A stretch of DNA of 64,000 nucleotides, taken from Ambrosia x helenae. Taxonomy: Eukaryota > Streptophyta > Magnoliopsida > Asterales > Asteraceae. Numbering within the stretch: position 1 is the stretch's first letter; the number at the start of each line of letters is the position of its first letter. A program made the translations under genes and the position numbers. Below the pieces are notes generated by a model. The model was not told the DNA's origin, did not search any database, and saw only the letters and a list, made by a program, of their open reading frames with translations. Positions 11,486 through 21,800 of this stretch are shown piece after piece. The stretch is taken from NCBI GenBank assembly GCA_030844895.1, contig CM061233.1, forward strand, positions 90,667,563 to 90,731,562, in the 5' to 3' direction.

Positions 11486-13878
11486 GATTGGTATCAGAGC
11501 CATGGTTATAGGGAATTAGGTTATTAGAAAAATAATCTAGTCTATAACCATAAGATTTTAACCAGTACTTGCTCCTTTTTACTTGCAACCCTACTTGTTT
11601 CTATTCTCTATCTCTATCCTACTTCTTACTCCTACAAGATGATTGCTCTCCATCACTGGAACTACCCTTAGATCTGATCTGTTTTGATAAGTCAAGATTT
11701 TCGTTTATTCGTGGTTAAATGTTTACAATCTTTGTGTTTCATTTTTATTTATACCCCCTACTCCCGTTTAAATTCTATTTTTGAATCTCAAAATTTTTGC
11801 AATACAAATCTATTTTCTTTCTTATATAATTTCCCTGTTAGCCTAAATTTGTGAATTTCACAACCACACTTCATTTTACAAACTTATAATATTACCTATA
11901 CGTTTAATTATTTTCAACGTCTAACCCAAATCATATGTTTCTCTTTACAACATATTACATATATATTTTTTTTAAATCTGTTACCATTGATGTTTTTAGC
12001 CAATCTTATTTTAAACGTTCTACATTTTTTTTTAGGTACCCTCAACCATTAAATTTCATCACATTCAAGATTTTAAAATCCTTGTTCAAACTATAATCTC
12101 ATAACTTGTGTATAGGAGATACTCTAGCACCAACACTAAAGAGTAATGAAATTTGTCAAACTTTCATCACCTGGGGATTTCACAAACTATAGCAAATAAA
12201 TATTTTGTCAAAAAGCCTTTTATTCCACAAACTTATTTTCTAAATTTCAAATGTTTTTGTAATAATTTACTGGTGTAACAAATGATCTTAGAAAAAAAAT
12301 TAATATATTAGGAATCACTTCTTTTTATGGAATAATCAAAGTCAATTATACAAAACACCTCAACAAATTCTTGATTTTTGAAACCCGACATCGTGTTTAA
12401 AACCTCTGACTCATTGAAATATTTTGATCTAAATCCATTTAGTTTGTACTATTTAATGACTTTTGCTTTATATACAAAACCAATTTTGAAAATAAAATCT
12501 TTCCATCCACAGGAACAAAATTTTACTCTACAATTTTTCCATTGACACCTACTTATTTGCAACTTCTTCGAACTTTTACAAATTGTTGACAATTACCACA
12601 ATCATGTTTCCTCATACGTTTGATTTTAACCCTTGAATCAAACCCCACGATTCATACTACTAAGTAATCTCCTTACTACTTGTGCCTCTTGAAAACCTAT
12701 AAAAAAAATAATAAACCCTTTATTAACTATCTTCACGTTCACTATCTTTCATAACCTTGAGGATACTTTAAGCCCTTCATCATCCTCTCAAGAACTGAAT
12801 TCATATCCCTTACCTTCTTGAATATGAACTTGATTCCTATGATAACCAAACTATTGAAAACTTGATTGTTTGTTGCATCAAACTTAATTCTTAGTGATAC
12901 ATGAGGAATTAATTGTCAGTATTATCTTTGAACGTCTAATTATTTGTGATATTTGTAAACTATATGCCATACTAATAAAAAAAATCTAGACTCAGTAACA
13001 TTGTCTAGGGCAACTCAATTACAAGTCGCATACTAGAGCTGTTGTTTGACACATTTAGAAACTTACTTACATGGGTGTATTTTCAATTGGCAACATATAT
13101 GTTAAACTACAAAAAATAATTATAACAATTATCCACTTAACAAATGGTAGAGGATGAAGTACATGCTCAACAGTTGGTAGACCACCTAATAACCTGCTCA
13201 ACGATTGGTAGAGGTCATCATGCCTGCTCAACAGTCGGTAGAGGTTCTAATAACCTGCTCAACGACTGGTAGAGGCTATCACACCTACTCAAATCGGTAG
13301 AGGTTCCTACTCAATGACTGGTAGAGGTCTTTTTCCTACTCAACAATTGAACTCGTTTTTGGATACATTGTATACGATTCAATCACAAGGTTATTTTGCA
13401 TTGTTTGTTTGACATGTGTGTTTAGAGTCATAGAAGGACACAAAACCCTAATGTAAGGTAAATTGGTGATTGCGGTCCGGAACGTAATCATGAATTTACA
13501 AGTACGTTAAGGTAGTGTGAAATTCTATCAAGGTTTTCGGTAGATAACCGATTATAAACCCTAGTTACCTAGTAGTTCATTTAGTCTTTCTATAGTCAAT
13601 CAACTCATGCATTCCTTTAGGATTCCTAAAACTTAAGTTTAGTGTTTTGATCGTTATTCTCCTTGCTATTCCATATAAACCTAATCTAACCCTTAAAACT
13701 CACACCTATCAAACCTCTTATCCAAATTATCCGAAACCGTTTACTTTGTTACCTATAAATTCATGTCGTGCCTTAACTCAAATTTTCCAAACCACAGTTG
13801 TCTTAAATTCTACCCAAATCATCCTTAACCTTATGTTTCTAATAACTTCGGGACGAAGTTTCCAAAAGTAGGGGAGAC
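11486..13878 (+). other. family A interior 2 (2393 bp, non-coding)
   Basis: Near-identical copy of interior 1, with isolated substitutions and one-base length changes in homopolymers (for example the A-run near 12290). PBS at 11489-11500, polypurine tract at 13864-13878. No coding capacity. Confidence 0.88.
13143..13347 (+). repeat. minisatellite in family A interior 2
   Basis: Same repeat as 9186-9391, with the same number and order of variant units. This supports recent duplication of the whole unit. Confidence 0.8.
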
Positions 13879-14450
13879 TGTAACATCCAAAAATTTTCAT
13901 ATATTATTATTATTATTATTATTATTATAATTATTATTATTATTATTTAAGTTGCACAACGAAATTTTCTTTGAAGTATTATGTTATTCATGATAATAAT
14001 GATATTATTTTTCCTTTCAGAATTTATAAAAAAAATAATAATAATCGATATTTTAATTTGTTAGGACTGATAAATAGGATCATCCGGATAATGTATATAC
14101 ATAAGTTCAACTATGTTTACAACACATGTTTATCTGAGCCACGTAAAAGTTTTTTTTTATACCATAACAAATTATGATATTAACATATATCTTGGTTCCT
14201 TTATATACATATAAGTATTAAAAAAAATCAAATGTTAAATCGATATTATCAAGGTCATTCAAATACATATTAGTCAAAGTCAATCAGTTACAAATTTAAA
14301 GGAGTAAATATAGATAGTCAAATTTTCTATTTCCTAATTATTCTCCTTAATTCATCCTTGTAGTGCTATACATTAGCAGCCCCTCATTGTCTTTGGTGGG
14401 AAAACATACATAAACATCATCTTTTTTTTTTATTTCCTTGAGTTCGTATA
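13879..14450 (+). repeat. LTR A3, left part
   Basis: First 572 bases of the third A LTR, ending GTTCGTATA where family B is inserted. The remainder resumes at 38339. Shorter ATT microsatellite than in A1 and A2. Confidence 0.9.
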
Positions 14451-14495
14451 TGTAACATCGCAAAATTTTCCCCAAAATTTTAATACATAAAAAGC

Positions 14496-14537
<42 letters not shown>

Positions 14538-14624
14538 TACACCTTTATCATTAATATTATACAAATGTGCCTAAGTCTTTATTTATCCTAACTCACAACT
14601 TATATACATACATAAATGTATATA

Positions 14625-14670
<46 letters not shown>

Positions 14671-14724
14671 TGATTCTAAATTCTTTTTTTTTCACATACA
14701 AGATTTTTTTTAAATAAAGCCTTG

Positions 14725-14862
14725 AGTCAAATAGTCAAAGTCCTAGTCAAAGTCTTAGTCAAACAGTCAAAGTCTTAGTCAAATAGTCAATTCATCATAA
14801 AACCTTACTTTATGGTGTTGACCAATTTTAATGGCTAATTGACTCCAAAACTAGTATAAAAA
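14725..14862 (+). promoter_or_regulatory. W-box cluster and TATA box of LTR B1
   Basis: Seven copies of AGTCAA (TTGACT on the other strand) between 14725 and 14790, plus a TTGACC and a further TTGACT before TATAAAAA at 14855-14862. TTGAC[CT] is the core bound by plant WRKY factors, which respond to pathogen and wounding signals. The block is kept in the other B LTRs, with TATA boxes at 28371, 31377, 34391 and 37385. Family A has only a few scattered copies. Confidence 0.65.
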
Positions 14863-15133
14863 CCCACCTATGACCCATTATACTTTGCACCTCTAAATCG
14901 ATTGTTTCAATCCGATTAAACCTTCCCTCATACCTTTCTTCTATAGTCTATTACTTCTACAATTGAAGCTTTGATTATAAGCTCTTGTAATTGGCGAATT
15001 GGAAGCTTGATATTCTTTTTTTTTCATTTTCTTAAATTTGGACTAGCTACGTTGTTGAGTCTTTGGGATTCCCCTCGCATACATTCACAACACATTATTC
15101 TATTTTTTTTACGAGACATAACATTTTGCTAAG

Positions 15134-15607
15134 GTGAGTTTTACATAGCCCCTTTTCTATTTATCACCATTTTTTGGGGTGAAACATGTTACAACATTAT
15201 TCATGCAATTCAATCATCAATGTGTCTATGTGTATTTCTATGTTGCATTATGTCTTGAACATGACTAGGGTAAGCACAATTCTAGCATAAACATTCATCA
15301 GCCAAACGGTATACATTGATAGATCTATTGGACTGACAATCCCACCCGGATACGTGCCTCCTACAAAGGTTGCGTGGGTGTTTGTTACTGCAATATAAAC
15401 GAGTGAACCATGAGCGTATGGGATGTACCATAATACAACAGTCACAATGGTTGATTATGCACACGATTTACTTCTAGTATGTTTTCACATATGGACTAGA
15501 TTGCCATGACACATGAATTGCACAACAATTTTATTCGATTATCAAAACCTATGTAATTCTCACCAACTTTTGTTGACCCAAAATATTTTCAACTTAACAT
15601 GTTTCAG
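15134..15607 (+). other. putative LTR leader intron, family B (474 bp)
   Basis: Donor CTAAG|GTGAGTTTTAC, acceptor AACATGTTTCAG|GTTC, palindrome ATAGATCTAT at 15319-15328. The same module is in B2 (28652-29125) and the other B LTRs. Splicing is inferred. Confidence 0.55.
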
Positions 15608-16127
15608 GTTCTACTTGCTTGAAGATTTGAATTAATGCTTGAAGATGTGTGCATAGTTTTATTCAATTTGATGTACGAATTCTTGTAGAACAATTGTATG
15701 TAATTTATTTAAATCATATAATGAAATCTATTATTTACTGTGACACCTGGCAAATTCGGATTTAACAATGTTGTCTAGATGAAAGTCTACCTTAGCGAGT
15801 CACGCGTATATCGTACTTAACTGGGTTAGTTAAGTCGGGTTATGGTTCGGGAACTATTAGTTAGTCTAGAAGATCATTGGATGTTGGTCTAGAGGTTCAT
15901 TAGATGTCGGTCCTTAACCAAGTGTACAAACGGTTACGATTTGTAGGATCGTCAGGGCATACGGAACGTACGAGTCTCGAGTCCCGGGAATTGGTGAACG
16001 AGTGTAAATATGTGTATTTACTTGTGTTATGTGTTTACAATCATTATGTGACTTGTCGGTACATGAATATACATTAACATATGTTAAAACGGGGTTTAAC
16101 GCGCAAAACACACCAAAGGAACCCCTA

Positions 16128-16290
16128 CAGGCGATTAGGAAGCCTAATCGCCCATAGGGGAGGCGAGTAGTGGGACATAGGGGCGATTAGGCCCCTACTC
16201 GTGTGATGTTATGGGCGAGTAGGCCCAATCGCATGCTAGTTCATGCGATTAGCAGCCCTAATCGCATGAACTGCTGCACAATCGCATGTA
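16128..16290 (+). repeat. hairpin-rich block upstream of the E2 TATA box
   Basis: Alternating GGCGATTAG / CTAATCGC and GGCGAGTAG / CTACTCG words in both orientations, with a TTCATGCGATTAG / CTAATCGCATGAA pair. The block ends 25 bases before TATAAATA. The copy in the 3' LTR is at 24052-24214. E1 has a block at the same place with a different motif. Confidence 0.78.
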
Positions 16291-16315
16291 ACGTGCTGGA
16301 ACGACTAGAAACGCC

Positions 16316-16323
16316 TATAAATA
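16316..16323 (+). promoter_or_regulatory. TATA box of E2 LTR
   Basis: TATAAATA, about 577 bases into the LTR; transcription would start about 30 bases downstream. The copy in the 3' LTR is at 24240-24247. Confidence 0.7.
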
Positions 16324-16940
16324 CAACACTTAACCTCCTAAACTCACTAATATTAACCCTAGTCGTCCCATAACCGCCCCAAACACTGAAACAACCTCTG
16401 GAAGGCGATTTTGATCAAAAACACAAGGTTTCAAGGTCTAATCATCATCCTTTTGCAATTCCAAGGTTTAATTCTCATCCATAATACTTTGTAAACGTTT
16501 TTAATCAATCCCTAATGGTCCAGACCTGTTCATAAATGAAAAAGCTTTCTGAAAATCGTCAATAAGAGTTATTAATCGGATTATAATTAATAAACATGCG
16601 TTATGGATATGTATGATTAGAAAGATAGGATTTTTATGAATCTTGATGATGTGTTGATGTGTTATCATGCTAGGTCAGAATTGATATTGATAGTATGATG
16701 ATAGAAACCTGATTAATTGAATAATAGGGTTATGATTACATGCGTTAATTGAATGTTGCATGCTATGTGTATGTGTTTGGATTGCTTTGATTGCATGCAG
16801 GACTGATTTTACGAGGATGAACGAAGGGTTTTGGGTTAAACATGTTTAGGATAGTGTTTGGGATGATATTGGGTAGTTACACACGCTCTGGATCTGATTT
16901 GGAACGTTAAACGCGCGAAAAACCGGAACAGCAAGGTTAC

Positions 16941-17150
16941 AGGCGAGTAGCCTTGCTAATCGCCTGTGTTAGGGGCGATTAGGCCCCACTCGCTTGACAA
17001 CAGGGGCGAGTAGCCCCACTCGCCTGACTATAGGGGCGAGTAGGCTACTCGCGTGGCAACAAAGGCGAGTAGCCCTACTCGCATGGCTTAAGGGGCGATT
17101 AGCCCAAATCGTGTGACATTTCATGCGATTAGCCTCCCTAATCGCGTGTA
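16941..17150 (+). repeat. hairpin-rich block in the transcribed part of the E2 LTR
   Basis: About ten units based on GGGGCGAGTAGCCC and GGGGCGATTAGGCCCC. One pair, AGGCGAGTAGC / GCTAATCGCCT near 16940-16965, pairs at 10 of 11 positions around a three-base loop. It lies downstream of the TATA box, so it should be present in RNA. The copy in the 3' LTR is at 24865-25074. Confidence 0.78.
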
Positions 17151-17579
17151 CTGCTGCTGTAAGTGTATATTAGCATTCCGAGACCCGATTTAACATGTAG
17201 TAACATGCTAGGAACCCCGTAACATGTCTAATAAATTGGTAACATATATTTGGAGGTATTTCGGTGATACGTGAACTATGTGCTATAACTTGTTGTGTGT
17301 TAACGTATGTTAAGTGTACTTGCGTTATTGTATGTTTTGGAGCGTAAACATAACACGGGGAGTCTCGGGTCACCAATGGGATGTCGAGTCTTGTACTTTG
17401 GGTCAGTTAAACAGTCACGGTATTTTTAAACGAACTTGGTTATGGTCTGGACATCTAGGGACTAATTAACCTGCGGGTTATTAGTCTAAGTACTTGTAAC
17501 TGTCGTATGTTAGGTCGCCACTGTACGGGACTAACATAGCAGCTGAGTTTACTCGGGATTAGGAGTAAAGCAACTTAAG

Positions 17580-18042
17580 GTGAGTTTACGGCCCCTCTTT
17601 TAAACTGGTTTTATACTTTCGGGGGAGAAAACATGTGTTAAAACGATTGTTTGGTAAATTCTGTCATACTATGGGTTCTAACGTATACTACACGATCTTT
17701 GGAAGTCCCGGGGGGAACCATGAATGTGCGGGTTTGCACAACGGGGAAATGTGAATAGCGCTATTGGGAGTGACCAACCCCGCTCGTCGGCTTGGAGGGC
17801 CGGGCGAGTGCATATTGTCTCAAACAGGAACAACAGGAACATTTGGAACTATTCGGGCACAAAACTGGTATTCGAGTTAGTAATGGTTTTCCAATCGTGG
17901 TAGTAACAAAACGTACGCCTAGCTAGCGTATACTGGTTTTCTATTTGTTATAGTATGGACAGGTGAACTTGGTACTTGAACTGCAAACCTGTAAACTCAC
18001 CAGCATTTTTGTGCTGACGTAAACCTTTACATGTTTTCTCAG
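17580..18042 (+). other. putative LTR leader intron of E2 (463 bp)
   Basis: Donor AACTTAAG|GTGAGTTTAC, acceptor ACATGTTTTCTCAG|GTCGC, with CTGAC as a possible branch site 24-28 bases before the acceptor AG. Palindrome AATAGCGCTATT at 17754-17765. Following it, CTCGTCGGC and GCCGGGCGAG can pair. The downstream exon would join to the PBS and gag. The copy in the 3' LTR is at 25504-25966. Confidence 0.6.
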
Positions 18043-18306
18043 GTCGCTAAGGTAGCACAGGGGAACTAGGGCGCACGCGTCTGCACGGCGTCTAGATAGA
18101 GTTGCATGATTTCATAAACATTGAACTTTGGTTATTTATGCTGAACTTTATTTTGAATAAGCTTCCGCTGTAAACGGGATTTTAAAACTATGTTTTGGTA
18201 TTGCATTAATTACATTTAGACTTGTTTATTGTGATCGTTGGTTTGGATCCTGGTTTGTCATGCGCCTCGCGGTAAAACTCCGCAAGTGGATTTTGAGGGT
18301 GTGACA

Positions 18307-18863
18307 GATTGGTATCAGAGCCAATGGTTATAGTGAACTAGGATTGCATGTAGAGTCTAGTCTATAGCCGAGTCGCACACACTAGACGATCACATGGTAC
18401 TAAACGTTATAGTGGGTTACGTATGGTCTTGTCGGGGTGTCTCTAAATCGTTGGTCTTTCTGCGTTACATCATCCGTTCTATTTTAGGTTGGGTTACTTG
18501 TTTCCTAGGCAGTGTAGTCTATTGGGGTAACTCGTGTGCTCTTGAGATTTGTCCAAGGCTCGGACATCTCCCCTATCGCACTCCAATAGAAACACTTGTC
18601 ATGAACTACCGTAGTATTACGGTGTGTAGCTAAGAGTCTATGTTCGGTGATTTGAACGTTGAACTAGGAGAACACTTGGAGGACCATGTAGAGCGTTTTA
18701 TCATTTTGGGTGCACACAAAATCATAAAACGAAATGCATGGAAGCACTAGTGAGCTCTGGGTTTGAGGGGATAGTCCTGGATTGGATCTGGCTTTAATCT
18801 TGTGAACATTAGTGGTTATCTTTAACTGCGCAACTAAATTTTCTCGTTCTTTCTGCCAGAATC
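18307..18863 (+). other. E2 leader between LTR and gag, with primer binding site
   Basis: PBS TGGTATCAGAGC at 18310-18321, three bases after the LTR end. The remaining 540 bases are untranslated leader, homologous to 507-1028 in E1. A 79-codon open frame at 18394-18633 has no recognisable domain and is treated as chance. Confidence 0.8.
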
Positions 18864-21800
18864 ATGTCTGGAGTGCGTGGAGGACGAGGAGGTGGACGCG
18901 GTGGTGGACGCGGTGGTGGTCGTGGTGGTGCTGGTGGTCGTGGTGGAGGTATTAACCTGTCACAGGCTGATCTGAACAACTTGCTCCAGGCTGCTTTTCA
19001 GTTAGGGCACAACGGTGGTGGTAAGTTGTTTTATCCATTTTCTTTGCCTCATTGGTGAGTCTTGTGTACGTTATTCGTGATTTCTCATACGTTTCATTTC
19101 AGGTGGTCCTGTTGACCCACCCCCACCCATGTGCACCTATAAGATGTTCCGGGACTGCAAACCCCAGGAATTCTCTGGCACCGAGGGTGCGGTCAGTTTG
19201 CTTAGGTGGTTGGAGAAAGTGGAGTCGGTATTCCTGATGTGTAACTGTCTCCCAGAAGATCGGGTGAAGTATTCGGCTGCGTTATTTCAGGACGTGGCAT
19301 TGACTTGGTGGAATGGTATCACCCAGAACATGGGGATTGGTGAGGCATATGCTATGCCGTGGGAGAACTTTGTGCAGTTGCTGAAACGGGAGTATTGCCC
19401 GAGAGAAGAAGTGCAGAAGCTGGAGCATGAGGTATGGAACCTCAAGATGACTGGATCGGAAATCGAGAAGTATACTGTGAGGAGAAATGAGCTGGCGGTG
19501 CTGTGTCCCGATTTGCACGTGCCAGAGTATCGTAAGATTGAACATTATGTCTCAGGGTTGGTGCCGGAAATTGCAGGGTTAGTGGCTGCTGGGAATCATC
19601 CTACTTATGCGGAGGTAGTTCGATCTGCACATAGGATGACTAATTTAAAGGTGAATGAGGGGATTTTGCCGGCGAAAGGCTCGACTGCTAAGACTCCAGA
19701 GAACAATAAGCGCAAGTGGGAAAACGACGGGAAGGGGTCTGGGTCTGTGCAGCAGGGTAAAAAGTTTGATAATGGGGGTTCATCGTCTTCGGGTAATAAG
19801 CAGGGTGGTTATGCAGGAAAACTGCCCAAATGCAACAAGTGTGGACGCCATCACCAAGGGAACTGCGACAGTAACCGTTGTCACCGCTGCCAGCGAACTG
19901 GGCACTATGCTAAGGATTGTCGGGTTACACTTCCATCGACTCAGGCTCCGACTAACAGTTCAGCTCCGACTACTCAGGGGACTACAGGGAAACAGGGATG
20001 CTACAACTGTGGTGACACTGGGCACTACAAAAAGGATTGCCCAAAACTGAAACAGGGTGGAAATAACGGGAATGGGAACAACGGGGGCGGCGGCAGAAAT
20101 GCACGTGCCTTCGTCATTGGAGCTGCTGAGGCTAGGCAGGACCCTGATACAGTCACCGGTACGTTTCTTCTCAATAATCATTCTGTTAGCGTGTTATTTG
20201 ATTCTGGTGCCGACAAGAGTTTTGTATCCATGGACGTTAGTCGACTGCTAGATGTAGTATCTGTACCATTAGAGACCAAGTATATTATTGAGTTGGCTGA
20301 CGGGAAAACGATTGAAGCTACTAGTGTTCTTCGGGAGTGTCAGTTAGAGTTGTCGGGTTTATCGTTTCCCATCGACCTGATGCCGGTACCATTGGGTAGT
20401 TTTGACGTTGTGGTAGGAATGGATTGGTTATCTTTGTATCGCGCGGAGATCGTCTGTTACAATAAGATTATTCGGATTCCTCTCCCTGATGGAGAATTTC
20501 TTTCTGTATACGGTATCAAGGGTGGTGTTTCGCTAAACATCATCTCTAGCATGAAAGCCCTTAAGTGTCTTCGAAAGGGTTATCCAGCTGTATTGGCGCT
20601 TTTATCTGTTTCCTCCAGTGATGAGAAGAAGATTGACGACATTCCGGTGGTACGCGAATTTCTTGATGTTTTTCCCGATGATTTATCTGGTCTTCCTCCT
20701 CATCGTCAAGTCGAGTTCGGTATTGATCTCGTACCAGGGGCTGCTCCTATTGCTCGGGCCCCCTATCGTCTTGCACCTCCCGAGATGCAGGAATTGTCTA
20801 GCCAGTTGCAGGAACTCTTGGACAAGGGTTTCATCCGGCCAAGTTCTTCCCCTTGGGGAGCCCCGATTTTATTTGTTAAGAAGAAGGATGGGAGTTTCCG
20901 ATTATGCGTAGACTACAGAGAGCTGAACAAGTTGACTATCAAGAACCGTTATCCTCTTCCACGTATCGATGATCTATTCGACCAGCTTCAGGGTTCTAGT
21001 TATTATTCCAAGATCGATTTGAGATCCGGTTATCACCAGCTGCGCGTCAGGGAGGCTGACGTTGCAAAGACTGCTTTTCGAACACGTTATGGCCATTTTG
21101 AATTCTTGGTCATGCCTTTCGGTCTCACGAACGCACCGGCGGTTTTCATGGACTTGATGAACCGCGTCTGTAAACCGTATCTGGACAAGTTTGTCATTGT
21201 GTTTATCGATGACATTCTGATCTACTCCAAGAACGAGACCGAACACGGGGAACATCTGCGGTTAGTCTTGGAACTTTTACGACGGGAGCAACTTTACGCC
21301 AAGTTCTCAAAGTGTGACTTTTGGTTACGCGAAGTTCAATTCCTAGGACATGTGGTTAATGAACTAGGAATTCATGTCGATCCCGCTAAAATCGAAGCGA
21401 TCAAGGACTGGGGAGCACCAAAGACGCCAACTGAGGTGCGGCAATTCCTAGGCCTTGCGGGCTACTATCGTCGTTTCATTCAGGGGTTCTCGAAGATTGC
21501 TCAACCCCTCACCACTCTCACTCAGAAGGATAGGAAGTTCGACTGGGGTGAATCACAAGAGTCAGCGTTTGAAGAACTGAAGTCTAAACTGTGTTCTGCT
21601 CCTATTCTGTCTTTACCTGAGGGTCCTGATGATTTTGTCGTTTACTGTGATGCTTCCATTCATGGACTCGGTTGCGTGTTGATGCAACGCGAGAAAGTGA
21701 TTGCGTATGCTTCTCGTCAACTCAAAGTGCACGAGAAGAACTACACAACTCATGACTTGGAGTTGGGTGCTGTGGTATTCGCGTTGAAAATTTGGAGACA

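Larger units (their letters stand above)
14451..15738 (+). repeat. LTR B1, left part
   Basis: Starts TGTAACATCGCAAAATTTTC. Contains a TA microsatellite (about 14503-14533), an AAT microsatellite (about 14626-14670), a W-box cluster, a TATA box and the leader module (15134-15607). E2 interrupts it after the target bases TTTAC (15734-15738). The last 67 bases are at 26236-26302. Confidence 0.9.
15739..18306 (+). repeat. 5' LTR of E2 (2568 bp)
   Basis: Starts TGTGACACCTGGC and ends GAGGGTGTGACA. Contains two hairpin-rich blocks, a TATA box, a GT-AG leader module and the U5 end. It is a match to 23663-26230 at a constant offset of 7924 with no length change, so no indels separate the two LTRs. 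Confidence 0.95.

Noticed and set aside
15914..16111. 65-codon minus-strand frame present in both E2 LTRs
   Set aside because: Repeated only because the LTR is duplicated; no domain, and no counterpart in the E1 LTR.
18394..18633. 79-codon frame in the E2 leader before gag
   Set aside because: Not conserved with the E1 leader and no recognisable motif; an upstream frame by chance is more likely.
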